A stretch of DNA of 64,000 nt, from positions 186,345 through 250,344 of the forward strand of contig NZ_LT854640.1 of the NCBI RefSeq assembly GCF_900184255.1. Reading direction: 5' to 3'. Position 1 is the stretch's first letter, and every line of letters starts with the position of its first letter. The position numbers and the translations under genes were made by a program. Below, one piece after another: positions 33,040-42,278 of the stretch. A model generated the notes under the pieces. The model was not told where the DNA came from. It saw only the letters and a list, made by a program, of their open reading frames with translations, and made no database searches. This stretch comes from Haloimpatiens massiliensis. Lineage in GTDB: Bacteria > Bacillota > Clostridia > Clostridiales > Clostridiaceae.

Positions 33040-33076
33040 AAAGCACTTACTAAGTTAATTAGTAGGTGTTTTTATT
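33040..33076 (+). terminator. Terminator of the zinc-ribbon cassette
   Basis: AAAGCACTTACTA pairs with TAGTAGGTGTTTT and is followed by TATT. It is related to the hairpin at 27909-27947. Confidence 0.75.
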
Positions 33077-33099
33077 ATGTTTAAAAGTGAGGTGAGAAT

Positions 33100-36000
33100 A
33101 TGAGTGATAGTGTAGGGCAGATAAGCTTGGATTTAGGTTTAAATGATGTAACCGAAAAACAAATTGAAAACATCAGTGAGAAAATAAAATCAAATATAAC
33201 TAAAGCATTAAGTAATTTAGGTGATATAGGTAATGTCAATAAGACATTAGACAGCATTCAAAACACCATAAAGAAAATGATTGATTCAATACACTCGGAA
33301 ATTAAAAGCAATCTCTCTGAACTTAAAAGTTATATTGAAGATATATTTTCAAAACTTAAAGTAAAAAATCCTATGGAAAATTTTTTAAATAAAGATTCTG
33401 CTGCTACTAATGAAAATGATGCTAGCACTAAAACTTCAAGAGGCCCACCTATAGGTGTTAAGGTTCCTAAAGTAGATTTATCCAGTGATACTGAATATAT
33501 AAAATCACAAATAGAAAATCTAACAGCTCAATTAGACCAAGTTGGAGCTAAAGCTGATGAAGAAAGATACAAAATAAAAGATTTAAGAAAAGAAATAGAA
33601 AATTTAAGCAAACCAACTGGTAATAAAGCTATGGATTTTATTAACCAGGAGCAAATAAAAAAGCTACAGATTGAGCTTTCAAAGGCTGAACAGAGACTAA
33701 ATAAATTTGCATCAACTTCTGATAAAACAGCATTTACAATAATTGAGTTAGAGAAAAAACTTGGAGGATTAGGTAACGCTACAAATACATCTTCAAAAGG
33801 TGTTAAAGGTCTATTTTCAAAACTCGGTGCTTTAGGTAGTGCAGCAAAAAAAGTTTCTAGTGCATCAAACGCTACAGCAGAGAATATAAAAAGAAGTGCA
33901 AGGGCCAGCATACAAGCTGGAGGGCACTTTAAGAAATTAGGGAATATTGGCTCTGATACAGGAAGAAGATTCCATGGTATGGGAAATATGATTTCTAGAA
34001 GTTTTGGCAGAGTATTAAGACAAGTACTTGTAATAAGAATTATGTACAGGGCCTTAAGAGGATTGATTAGCTATACAGGTTCAGCACTTATGACGAATAG
34101 GCAATTTGCACATTCTTTAAATCAAATTAGAACTAATTTAATGGTTGCATTTATGCCCATATACCAAGCAGTACTTCCAGCGCTAAATGCTCTAATGAGT
34201 GCATTATCTACAGTTACTGCGTATATTGCTACATTTATAAGTGCTATATTTGGTAAAACATATAAGCAGAGTTTTAATGCGGCTAAAGGATTGAATAAAG
34301 CAAGAGCAGCTATGGGAGCATACGGTAAAAGTACTAAGAAAGCTGGAGCAGATTCCAAAAAAGCAGCTAAGGATATGGAAGCAATGAAAGGTGCTTTAAT
34401 GGGATTTGATGAGATAAATCAATTAGATTTAGATAAAGACAAGGGTAAAAAAGATAAGGGCGATTCTGGTGGGGATGGTATGCCACCAATGGTAATGCCT
34501 GATGTAGATGTAAGTCCAGCAAGTGCTGCTGGAAAGGCTATAGAAGGTATGGCTAAAAAAGTTAAGGCAGTATTAGCCACAATATTTCAACCTTTTAAGA
34601 ATGCTTGGGCTAAAGAGGGGCAAGCAACTATTGCAAGTATTAAATATGCATTACATAGTATATTAGACTTACTAGGTAGCATAGGAAACAGTATGCTAAC
34701 GGTATGGAGCAATGGAACTGGTGAAGCTATATTAACTGTTATACTGCAGATACTTCAAGATATATTCAATATTATAGGAGATATATCAAGTACTTTTACT
34801 ACTGCATGGAATAAAGGTGGCATTGGAACTTCAATAGTACAAGGAATTGCTAATACAATTTTAAATTTACTAACATTAGTAAAAAAAGTTGGTGATTCAT
34901 TTAGAGAGGTATGGGGACAAATAGGAACTCCACTAGCCGATACTTTTATGCAGGTTGTAAAATCAACTATAGATACGTTGGAAAATTTATCTCAAAAGCT
35001 TATTTATGTTTGGGATAATGGGGGAGAACATTTATTTCAAGGGCTTATTAGATTAGGCTCTAAAATATTTGAATTAGCAGGATATATTTATACACAATTT
35101 GTATTACCTTTTGTTGATTGGTTTGTAAATAATATGGCGCCTGCTATTGCACCAGTTTTAGATTTTATTGGTAAATTATTAGATAAGTTTACTGAACTAA
35201 TAGATTGGCTCATGAATGATGGAAAGCCAGTGCTTGATATAATAGTAACTGTGTTAGGAAGTATGGCAGCCGCATTTGGAGTGGTTAAAGGAGCTATTGC
35301 GTTATATCATGGGGTTATAAAAATAGCAACTGGAGTTTCAAAAGTTTTTGGGGCAGCTATAGCTTGGCTGACTTCTCCTATAGGGATAGCAATAGTAGCA
35401 ATAGGGGCAATAATAGCAATAGGAGTACTGCTATATAAAAACTGGGATACATTAAAAGCAAAAGCGGCAAAAGTATGGGGTAATATTAAGAGTACATTTG
35501 AATGTTTTAAAAATTGGCTAGGCAATGTATTTGCAACAGACTGGTCTAGAAGGTTTGGCTTCTTTGGAGATATTTTAAATGCCTTTCTACACACCGTGAA
35601 AGATATATGGAATAGTATTAAGAGAGTATTCTCAGGAATTATTGATTTTGTAGCTGGTGTTTTTACAGGCAATTGGAGAAGAGCTTGGCAAGGTGTGGTG
35701 AATATATTTGGTGGCATATTTGATGGTATAAAGGCATTAGCTAAAGCGCCATTGAATGGAGTAATTAGTTTAATAAATGGCGCTATAGGCGGATTAAATA
35801 AAATAAGCCTTCCTGATTGGGTTCCTGGAATAGGTGGTAAGGGAATTAACATTCCTAAAATACCTATGCTAGCGCGTGGAGGAATTATAGACCAGCCAAC
35901 TTTATCTATGGTAGGTGAAGCTGGTAAGGAGGCTGTGGTACCATTAGAAAATAATACTGGTTGGATAGATAAAATATCTGAAGTTGTAGCTAATGCGATA

Positions 36001-36159
36001 GTAGCAGCTATGCAGTTTAATGGTAGCAAGACTAATAATCAAGATAATAGTGATATAGTAATGCAACTTGATGGTGTTACATTTGCAAGATTGATTAAAA
36101 AATATATAGATAGTGAAAATCAAAGAATAGGTAATGATGTAATACTTAAAATGACTTAG
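33100..36159 (+). CDS. Tail tape measure protein
   Basis: This 1019-residue protein has helical, coiled-coil N-terminal sequence (about 1-250), hydrophobic segments in the middle (around 350-390 and 705-775, such as GIAIVAIGAIIAIGVLL), and the conserved C-terminal motif MLARGGIIDQPTLSMVGEAG, then KEAVVPLEN, found in many siphophage tape measures. Its length implies a tail of about 150 nm by the usual 0.15 nm per residue rule. It is also the scaffold for tube assembly and may help DNA cross the membrane. Confidence 0.95.
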   Translation: MSDSVGQISLDLGLNDVTEKQIENISEKIKSNITKALSNLGDIGNVNKTLDSIQNTIKKMIDSIHSEIKSNLSELKSYIEDIFSKLKVKNPMENFLNKDSAATNENDASTKTSRGPPIGVKVPKVDLSSDTEYIKSQIENLTAQLDQVGAKADEERYKIKDLRKEIENLSKPTGNKAMDFINQEQIKKLQIELSKAEQRLNKFASTSDKTAFTIIELEKKLGGLGNATNTSSKGVKGLFSKLGALGSAAKKVSSASNATAENIKRSARASIQAGGHFKKLGNIGSDTGRRFHGMGNMISRSFGRVLRQVLVIRIMYRALRGLISYTGSALMTNRQFAHSLNQIRTNLMVAFMPIYQAVLPALNALMSALSTVTAYIATFISAIFGKTYKQSFNAAKGLNKARAAMGAYGKSTKKAGADSKKAAKDMEAMKGALMGFDEINQLDLDKDKGKKDKGDSGGDGMPPMVMPDVDVSPASAAGKAIEGMAKKVKAVLATIFQPFKNAWAKEGQATIASIKYALHSILDLLGSIGNSMLTVWSNGTGEAILTVILQILQDIFNIIGDISSTFTTAWNKGGIGTSIVQGIANTILNLLTLVKKVGDSFREVWGQIGTPLADTFMQVVKSTIDTLENLSQKLIYVWDNGGEHLFQGLIRLGSKIFELAGYIYTQFVLPFVDWFVNNMAPAIAPVLDFIGKLLDKFTELIDWLMNDGKPVLDIIVTVLGSMAAAFGVVKGAIALYHGVIKIATGVSKVFGAAIAWLTSPIGIAIVAIGAIIAIGVLLYKNWDTLKAKAAKVWGNIKSTFECFKNWLGNVFATDWSRRFGFFGDILNAFLHTVKDIWNSIKRVFSGIIDFVAGVFTGNWRRAWQGVVNIFGGIFDGIKALAKAPLNGVISLINGAIGGLNKISLPDWVPGIGGKGINIPKIPMLARGGIIDQPTLSMVGEAGKEAVVPLENNTGWIDKISEVVANAIVAAMQFNGSKTNNQDNSDIVMQLDGVTFARLIKKYIDSENQRIGNDVILKMT

Positions 36160-36175
36160 AAAGGAGCAGGTAGCT

Positions 36176-36520
36176 ATGATAAAAGTTAATGGGGTAGAAC
36201 TTCCTGCTCCAGTTGATTTTCAAGCAGGGGTAATGGATATTTCTAAGGCGGAAAGAAATGCCAGGGGAAGTATGATAATTGAGAGAATAGCAACTAAAAG
36301 AAAATTGGAATTAGCATGGAAGAACTTATCTGCAGAAGAAACAAGCAAATTACTTAAGTTAGTTTCAACGGTATTTTTCAATGTTTCTTATATAGATCCA
36401 CAAGATAATAGTATGAGGACAGGGACATTTTATTGTGGTGATAGAACTATTGGAATGTTAGGCTTCTTGAATGGCAAAGTATATTATAAGGATATAAAAT
36501 TTAATTTAATTGAAAGGTAG
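36176..36520 (+). CDS. Phage tail protein (DUF6711-like)
   Basis: This 114-residue beta-rich protein (GVELPAPVDFQAGVMDISKA, then GTFYCGDRTIGMLGFLNGKV) lies in the distal tail position after the tape measure. It resembles small prophage proteins of the DUF6711 type. It probably forms part of the tail tip. Confidence 0.75.
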   Translation: MIKVNGVELPAPVDFQAGVMDISKAERNARGSMIIERIATKRKLELAWKNLSAEETSKLLKLVSTVFFNVSYIDPQDNSMRTGTFYCGDRTIGMLGFLNGKVYYKDIKFNLIER

Positions 36521-36529
36521 GTGTTTAGA

Positions 36530-38587
36530 TTGATAACAGTTAGTAAAGAATTTAAGAAAGCAGTTTATGCGCCTACAAGGTCATGCAAGGCTAAAATAAG
36601 ATTTGAAATACTGGACATTACAGCATTTAAAGACAATACAAAAACAGTAAGTAGCGAGGCTAGTATAAGTAGGAAAGACCAGTTAACGAATAAAATAAGA
36701 AAAATGAGTAATAAATATGCGGTATTTGAAAAGGACTATCTAAAGTTAGATGGTTCTTTTATTATTCCACCAAAAACTAACGAAATGTTAGATACAGAGT
36801 TGGGGTGGTGGAGCAATGCTTTAAGTGATGTTAATGGAATATTTAATCCATACCAAGTATTAGAGTTTAACTTTAGTCAAGAGCACTCTTCTGCAGGAAT
36901 AACCCTATACTTCGATATGTTGAGCAGTGAATATGCTACTAATTTTGATATAGATGTATATGGAGCTACAGGATTAATTAAGCATGATTCTATAGTGAAT
37001 AATTACAATTCTGTATATGTGTATATATCACAATTATCTAATTATAAAAGAATAGTAATAACTATTAAAAAGTGGTGCAAAGGTTATAGAAGGGTGAAAA
37101 TTACTGAGGTGGACTTTGGAATCATTAAAGAATACACAGATAGCAATTTAATAAAAATGAATGTATTACAGGAACTTAATCCTACAAGTAGTGCTCTACC
37201 TGCAGATGAACTAAAGTTTACAATAGATAACTCTAATAAAGAGTTTAATGTTTTAAACCCTTCTGGATTTTATAATTTTCTTAAGGAAGGGCAAGAATGT
37301 TTCCCGGAAATAGGTGTTGAATTGGAAAGTGGAGAGATTGAATATATTCCAGTTGGAAAATTCTATCTTAAGAACTGGCAAAGCGACGAGGGGACTCTTA
37401 CCACTACATTTACTGCTAGGGATATTTTAGATAGCCTTTCTAATGATGAAATTGAAAATGCTAATACTAGAGATACCACCCTTTATGATTTAGCTGTAGA
37501 GGTTATGAAGGCAAGTAATATAGAGAATTATGTACTAAGTAACAATTTAAAGTTTATTAAAACTAAAGGATTATACAAGAAAATGAGTTATAGAAATTTG
37601 TTACAGCTTATAGCCATAGCTGGAATGTGTGTGGTATACAGTGATAACTTGGGTGTATTCCATATGAAGCAACTTATTAGTGCTGAAGCTGTAATTGATT
37701 CTATAACAGTAAGTAATGAAGCTCTTATAAGTAATAAAGACCAGGTAATAAATAATATCCTGGAACCCAATTTTAACATTGCTACTTTTGAAAAAGATAG
37801 ATTTAAACTAGATGGTAGCTTTGTTATTCCACAGGAAAATATGAAAGGTTATGAGGTTGGCTGGTGGAGCTCTGACTTATGTAATAATGATGGTATATTC
37901 TTAACACCATTAAAATTAGAAGTGAATATATCTAAGGACCACAATAGTAAAAATTTTGAGATTTTATTTGATACCATAAATAATGAATATGCTAATGAAT
38001 TTGATTTAAAAGTTTATGCACCAGATGGATCTATAAAGATAAATGAAACTATAGTAAATAACAAAGCTAGATTCTTCTATGAAAATAATTTACTAGAGAA
38101 TTGCAGAAAGATAGAGATTGTAATTAAAAAATGGTGCAAGGGTATTAGGAGAGCTAGAGTGGTTGAAATAGGATTTGACCTTCCAACTGATAACATAACT
38201 TTTGACAATATCTATAAAGAGCCACAAATAGAGCTAGGGCAAGCCGTAAAAGCGCTTGAAGTAACTTATTATCCAATGGATTTAGAGAATAAAGCAACTT
38301 ACACTGCAGTAAATAATGATATAAAAGAAGGAGCTATTCTTAAGTTAGAAAATAGTTTAATAAACACAGAGATAGACGCTAAAAATGTGGCTGAATGGCT
38401 ATTAAAAGAGAATAATAACATTGCTACTTTTAAAGTGGATTGGAGAGGTAACCCGGCATTAAATCTAACTGATAAAGTAAGTATAGAAAATGGGTATGGC
38501 AATAATAATATTGCAAATATAACTAAGCAAGAAATAGAGTATCAGGGCTATTTAAGTGGTAAAACAGAAGCAAAGGGGGGAATTTAA
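36530..38587 (+). CDS. Tail tip/hub protein with an internally duplicated domain
   Basis: About 685 residues from TTG 36530 (AAGGTAGGTG upstream; GTG 36521 also possible). The hub-like scaffold is interrupted by two copies of a domain of about 155 residues (about 42-200 and 394-550). Both contain KDQ, then LKLDGSFIIP or FKLDGSFVIP, GWWSNAL or GWWSSDL, and end with KKWCKGYRR or KKWCKGIRR. The beta-rich domain may bind carbohydrate. It takes the Tal/Prophage_tail position and overlaps the next gene by one base. Confidence 0.8.
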   Translation: MITVSKEFKKAVYAPTRSCKAKIRFEILDITAFKDNTKTVSSEASISRKDQLTNKIRKMSNKYAVFEKDYLKLDGSFIIPPKTNEMLDTELGWWSNALSDVNGIFNPYQVLEFNFSQEHSSAGITLYFDMLSSEYATNFDIDVYGATGLIKHDSIVNNYNSVYVYISQLSNYKRIVITIKKWCKGYRRVKITEVDFGIIKEYTDSNLIKMNVLQELNPTSSALPADELKFTIDNSNKEFNVLNPSGFYNFLKEGQECFPEIGVELESGEIEYIPVGKFYLKNWQSDEGTLTTTFTARDILDSLSNDEIENANTRDTTLYDLAVEVMKASNIENYVLSNNLKFIKTKGLYKKMSYRNLLQLIAIAGMCVVYSDNLGVFHMKQLISAEAVIDSITVSNEALISNKDQVINNILEPNFNIATFEKDRFKLDGSFVIPQENMKGYEVGWWSSDLCNNDGIFLTPLKLEVNISKDHNSKNFEILFDTINNEYANEFDLKVYAPDGSIKINETIVNNKARFFYENNLLENCRKIEIVIKKWCKGIRRARVVEIGFDLPTDNITFDNIYKEPQIELGQAVKALEVTYYPMDLENKATYTAVNNDIKEGAILKLENSLINTEIDAKNVAEWLLKENNNIATFKVDWRGNPALNLTDKVSIENGYGNNNIANITKQEIEYQGYLSGKTEAKGGI

Positions 38588-38976
38588 TGTGGTTAACTCC
38601 TAAATTAGATTGGGCTAAGGATGATTTTTATAACCCTGAAGATTTAAATAGAGTTGAAAATAACACCGTAGAAGTAGCAAAATTAATCCAACAATTAATG
38701 GGCATTAATATAAGTCTTGAAGGGGCAGTAACTAATAGGGATTATAGTACAATCGAATTTGCAGATAGTTTGAATAGGGTTGAAAGAAACCTAGAAAAAC
38801 TATCTGTTTTAAATTTACCAAGGTTAAAAGAACTAAAAACTACTTGGCAAACAGGAGAGCCATTTAGCTATAAAGATGCTATTAGATTAGAGAATAATTT
38901 AGAAATACTATATGATATTTTGAATAAAAACATAAGTAATATTAAATATTGTGGTTCATTTAGCTGTGGGCAATAA
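38587..38976 (+). CDS. Phage tail-associated protein
   Basis: This 129-residue protein with two related motifs (DFYNPEDLNRVENNTVEVAK and IEFADSLNRVERNLEKL) suggests an internal repeat. Similar small proteins follow tail hub genes in clostridial phages. It starts within the stop of the hub gene. Confidence 0.72.
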   Translation: MWLTPKLDWAKDDFYNPEDLNRVENNTVEVAKLIQQLMGINISLEGAVTNRDYSTIEFADSLNRVERNLEKLSVLNLPRLKELKTTWQTGEPFSYKDAIRLENNLEILYDILNKNISNIKYCGSFSCGQ

Positions 38977-38988
38977 GGGTGTGATCAC

Positions 38989-39177
38989 ATGGTTAATACA
39001 ATTGATATAAAAAATATTGAATGGAGTAAAAACACAGCGGATGTTGGGGAAACTGTTTTAATAAAAATAACCATAAGCAAAATTATTACAGATACTGTGC
39101 AGAGTAGTCAATATAGTTTATGTGGAGAAATTATTTCAGGACAACAAGTTAAAAGTGAGCTTGTTTTTAAACCATAG
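38989..39177 (+). CDS. Small tail-region protein
   Basis: This 62-residue beta-rich protein (WSKNTADVGETVLIKITISK) resembles a single Ig-like sandwich half. It sits among the tail tip genes; no specific function. Confidence 0.65.
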   Translation: MVNTIDIKNIEWSKNTADVGETVLIKITISKIITDTVQSSQYSLCGEIISGQQVKSELVFKP

Positions 39178-39192
39178 GAAAGGAAGGATATA

Positions 39193-40107
39193 ATGGCAGT
39201 AAAAACAGTTAAGGTAAATATGAATGGGCAGGATTATGCATTAAGCTATAATAGTACAAGTGGAAAATGGGAAGGAAGTATAACGGCGCCATCTACTACA
39301 TCATGGAACCAGTCCAATAATAAATATGGTGTGACCGTAACAGCTACAGATGAAGCTGGTAATAGTACTATAAAAGATAGAACAGATGGTGTACTAGGTT
39401 CTGCATTACAATTAAGGGTATTGGAAAAAGACAAACCTACTATTACATTAAGCTCCCCAAGTTCTGGTGCACGTGTTATTACTTCTAAACCAGCTATTAA
39501 ATTTACATTAAGAGATAGTGGTTCCGGAATAGACATATCTAAATTACAGTTAAAGATAGATAGTGGAACATCTGTAGGAAACACTGCTACCGGTATGGCA
39601 TGCACAAGCGTGCCTGGGGGGTATGATTGCACTTATACACCTACAACATCTCTCTCAGAAGGTTCACATACCATAACAATTAGTATAACTGATAATGATG
39701 GAAATATTTCTGATTTATTATCTTCTGCATTTAATGTGGATACAGTACCACCAGCACTTAATATTTCTAATCCATCAAATGGCTTAATAACTAACAATAA
39801 AACTCTAACGGTTAGAGGTACTACAAATGATGAAACATCTTCTCCTGTAACAGTTAGTATTAAGTTGAATGGCGTGGACCAGGGAGCAGTAACAGTATCA
39901 AGTGGTTCATTCTCCAAAGCATTAACATTGGCAGAAGGAAGCAATACCATAGAAATTAAAGCGGTAGACAGTGCTGGATTGACTTCTACTGTAACAAGAA
40001 CGGTAACACTAGATACTAAAGCACCTACTATTTCAGCTGTAGCAGTTACACCAAATCCAGTAGATTGTGGTAAGACATTTGTAATTACAGTAACAGTGAA
40101 TGACTAA
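39193..40107 (+). CDS. Ig-like domain tail protein
   Basis: This 304-residue Ser/Thr-rich protein has an N-terminal domain (about 1-80) and two or more bacterial Ig-like domains (KPTITLSSPSSGARVITSKP near 92, then PALNISNPSNGLITNNKTLT near 188). Ig-like domains in phage tails give weak adhesion to cell surface sugars. It lacks a signal peptide. The final stop overlaps the ATG of the next gene. Confidence 0.85.
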   Translation: MAVKTVKVNMNGQDYALSYNSTSGKWEGSITAPSTTSWNQSNNKYGVTVTATDEAGNSTIKDRTDGVLGSALQLRVLEKDKPTITLSSPSSGARVITSKPAIKFTLRDSGSGIDISKLQLKIDSGTSVGNTATGMACTSVPGGYDCTYTPTTSLSEGSHTITISITDNDGNISDLLSSAFNVDTVPPALNISNPSNGLITNNKTLTVRGTTNDETSSPVTVSIKLNGVDQGAVTVSSGSFSKALTLAEGSNTIEIKAVDSAGLTSTVTRTVTLDTKAPTISAVAVTPNPVDCGKTFVITVTVND

Positions 40108-40394
40108 TGAGGTTAATAGGGTATTTGGATGGGGTAGAAATTAGTTTTGATTTCTACCCACCAAATGTTTTCAAAGCCACTATACCCAAGAGTGTTAAGG
40201 GTACTTATATAGTGCAACTAAAAGCTATTGATAATGCAGGTAATGAAACTAATCAGGCAGATATTTATATGTTTATAGATTTTCAAAAGATGATATTTAG
40301 GAAACTAGACAGTAAATATATTTGCAAACATGAAAATAGCGAATTTGTCTGTGTAAAACTAAAAAATAATTATTATTATAGAGAGTTGTGGTGA
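40107..40394 (+). CDS. Small Ig-like tail-region protein
   Basis: This 95-residue protein (KGTYIVQLKAIDNAGNETNQ) resembles part of a bacterial Ig-like domain and starts in the stop codon of the Ig-like tail gene, so the two are coupled. Probably a small tail or baseplate accessory protein. Confidence 0.7.
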   Translation: MRLIGYLDGVEISFDFYPPNVFKATIPKSVKGTYIVQLKAIDNAGNETNQADIYMFIDFQKMIFRKLDSKYICKHENSEFVCVKLKNNYYYRELW

Positions 40395-40398
40395 TGTA

Positions 40399-40659
40399 AT
40401 GATATTGCAACAGGGGGAGGTTAGAGAGGTTGGAATTGAGGTAATAAATCAACTGGGGCAAGATTTTGTAATAGATGTAGCAGAATATAAAATAATTAAT
40501 AAAGGCAAAGAAGTATTAGAAGAAGGTTTCCCAGCAATAGATGGGCATAAGGTATTGTTACTATTCAATGCAACAGAGAAAGGTGAATTTAGTGTTATAT
40601 TTAAATATCATATAGGCCCAGAAATTCTAAAGGCTAAAATTTGTGTGGAGGTGATATAA
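40399..40659 (+). CDS. Small beta-rich tail-region protein
   Basis: This 86-residue protein (EVGIEVINQLGQDFVIDVAE, then GEFSVIFKYHIGPEILKAKI) has an Ig/sandwich-like strand pattern. It shares a base with the tail fibre start. No known family. Confidence 0.68.
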   Translation: MILQQGEVREVGIEVINQLGQDFVIDVAEYKIINKGKEVLEEGFPAIDGHKVLLLFNATEKGEFSVIFKYHIGPEILKAKICVEVI

Positions 40660-41231
40660 TGGCATATCAAAAAACAACTTGGAAAAATAGATTAGTAGAA
40701 AGACCTGGGACTTATACTTTTAGGCAGAATGCGGATGGAACTGTAACTTTATTAGCAGCTGAGGGGAATGTTATAGAAGCTGGAACGCCCGTTAATGCAG
40801 AGAATATGAATAAGATTGAGAATTTTTTAGAAGAATTGGATAAAAGAAAAATTAAAGAAAGTGATATAACAGAGGCTGTGCAGGAATATACAGTAGTTTC
40901 TTCTGTCCGAGAGCAGGGTTATAGATTATTTCCACCTGGACCAGATGGGAAGCGATTGTTAATTCAATTTGGCAGTATTAAGGTTGCAGAGTCCGAAGGA
41001 GCAAATAGTTCTAGCGGAGGGGTGTATTACAAAATGGTTACTAATTTAACTCTTCCATTGTCATATAAAGACGAAAATTTCAAGGTTTCTACGAATGCTA
41101 GAGGTGCATTCTGCTGGACATTTGGAAGTTCCGTAAATAATAGCCAAATTAATATTGGACTTTCTAACGTAACGAATGCTGCAACAAATGGTAACCAGAC
41201 GATACAGTGGCGTACCATAGGATTCATATAA
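40659..41231 (+). CDS. Tail fibre / receptor-binding protein candidate
   Basis: About 190 residues from ATG 40659 (GGAGGTGAT upstream). The N-terminus TWKNRLVERPGTYTFRQNAD is a common attachment segment of clostridial phage tail fibres; the C-terminal half is beta-rich with a Ser/Gly/Asn composition, as expected for the tip. It is the best candidate for host recognition. An in-frame ATG at 40641 lies within the preceding gene and was not used. Confidence 0.8.
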   Translation: MAYQKTTWKNRLVERPGTYTFRQNADGTVTLLAAEGNVIEAGTPVNAENMNKIENFLEELDKRKIKESDITEAVQEYTVVSSVREQGYRLFPPGPDGKRLLIQFGSIKVAESEGANSSSGGVYYKMVTNLTLPLSYKDENFKVSTNARGAFCWTFGSSVNNSQINIGLSNVTNAATNGNQTIQWRTIGFI

Positions 41232-41243
41232 GGAGATGAAAAG

Positions 41244-41600
41244 ATGATATATATAAGTATACAAAATGAAAATGAATTTCTATTTAGAAATTCTAATGTA
41301 GAGCAAATAGAGGCGAATGATGTGCCTGTAAAAGAAGAAATATATTTAGAATATTTACAAAGGGAAATAAATGAAAAATTTAAAATTAAAAATCTACAAG
41401 GTTCTACTTTTGAAGAAATTTTCGAAGAAGTTGAACCAGAACCAATAGAACCAAGAGAAGTCGAACCAAGTTCGCAGGAACTTTTAGCGCAACAAGTTGC
41501 TAACTTAGCGATAGAAAATAAGAAAAAAGATATGGCAATTGAAAGCCTAGTCAAAATGGTTGCAGATTTAAATATTAAAGTACAAGGAGGTACAAATTAA
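41244..41600 (+). CDS. Tail-region coiled-coil protein preceding XkdX
   Basis: This acidic 118-residue protein has a Pro/Glu-rich middle (EPEPIEPREVEP) and a C-terminal coiled coil (LLAQQVANLAIENKKKDMAI). Such proteins regularly precede the XkdX gene, with which it overlaps by one base. Confidence 0.75.
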   Translation: MIYISIQNENEFLFRNSNVEQIEANDVPVKEEIYLEYLQREINEKFKIKNLQGSTFEEIFEEVEPEPIEPREVEPSSQELLAQQVANLAIENKKKDMAIESLVKMVADLNIKVQGGTN

Positions 41601-41731
41601 TGTTTGATTTCTATAATACGTTTTACAGGATGGGATATTTGAAAATTGATGATGTAAAAGAGGCTTGTAAGTGGAAATGTATAAGTGAGACAGAATATAA
41701 AGAGATAACTGGAGAAGATTATACAATTTAG
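41600..41731 (+). CDS. XkdX-family small tail protein
   Basis: A 43-codon frame (MFDFYNTFYRMGYLKIDDVK, then ETEYKEITGEDY) matches the XkdX family (PF09693) of PBSX-like and clostridial phages, including the terminal YKEITGEDY. It is coupled to the gene before it and followed by a terminator. It is a useful marker of the end of the tail operon. Confidence 0.85.
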   Translation: MFDFYNTFYRMGYLKIDDVKEACKWKCISETEYKEITGEDYTI

Positions 41732-41742
41732 AAAAACTAAAA

Positions 41743-41783
41743 AGGCAAAATAGGCACCTATATGGTGTTTTTATTTTGCCTAA
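41743..41783 (+). terminator. Intrinsic terminator after the tail operon
   Basis: AGGCAAAATA pairs with TATTTTGCCT around an inner CACC/GGTG stem. The following sequence is AAATTT, so T-richness comes partly from the stem. Confidence 0.65.
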
Positions 41784-41808
41784 ATTTAATAAGAAAGAAG
41801 GTTAAAAA

Positions 41809-42231
41809 ATGAAATGGAATAAAATGCTAAGTACAATTATAGCCGGAGTGGGGGCTTGTGCAAATTACTTCTTTGGAGGGTGGGACATGGCACTTAAGAC
41901 ACTATTACTACTTATGTTTTTAGACTATATAACAGGATTAATTTGTGCAGGCAAAGATAAAACACTTAGTTCTAGTATAGGGTTTAAAGGCTTAGGTAAA
42001 AAGATACTTATATTAATAATAGTAGGTGTTGGTGTGTGTATAGATAATGTTACTGGAGCACATGGAATAGTTAGGAGCATGGTTATATTCTTTTATGCTT
42101 CTATGGAAGGAATATCTATATTGGAAAATGCAACTAGAGCTGGTGTGCCAGTTCCGGAACAACTAAAAGAAATGCTAGTACAACTTAAAGAAGGAAATAA
42201 AAAAGAGATCCATAAAGAGCAGATCAAATAG
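41809..42231 (+). CDS. Holin, TcdE/phage holin family
   Basis: This 140-residue protein has hydrophobic helices near 6-25, 28-47, 64-84 and 90-105 and the signature LLLLMFLDYITGLICAGKDK of the TcdE/Cph1 holin family. It forms the membrane lesion that releases the endolysin encoded next. The charged C-terminus (KEGNKKEIHKEQIK) is typical. Confidence 0.93.
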   Translation: MKWNKMLSTIIAGVGACANYFFGGWDMALKTLLLLMFLDYITGLICAGKDKTLSSSIGFKGLGKKILILIIVGVGVCIDNVTGAHGIVRSMVIFFYASMEGISILENATRAGVPVPEQLKEMLVQLKEGNKKEIHKEQIK

Positions 42232-42247
42232 TTCTGTTCTTTTTATT
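42214..42247 (+). terminator. Weak terminator between holin and endolysin
   Basis: AGAGCAGA pairs with TTCTGTTCT (wobble) and is followed by TTTTATTT. It could reduce endolysin expression. Confidence 0.5.
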
Positions 42248-42278
42248 TAGAAAAATAAAATTTTAGGAGGAATGAATA

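Noticed and set aside
35307..36029. Long leftward open frame of 240 codons inside the tape measure gene
   Set aside because: It is a shadow of the rightward coding frame, with no ribosome site and no recognisable protein.
39246..39950. Two leftward open frames opposite the Ig-like tail gene
   Set aside because: They mirror the repetitive Ser/Thr-rich sequence of the sense gene and have no start signals.
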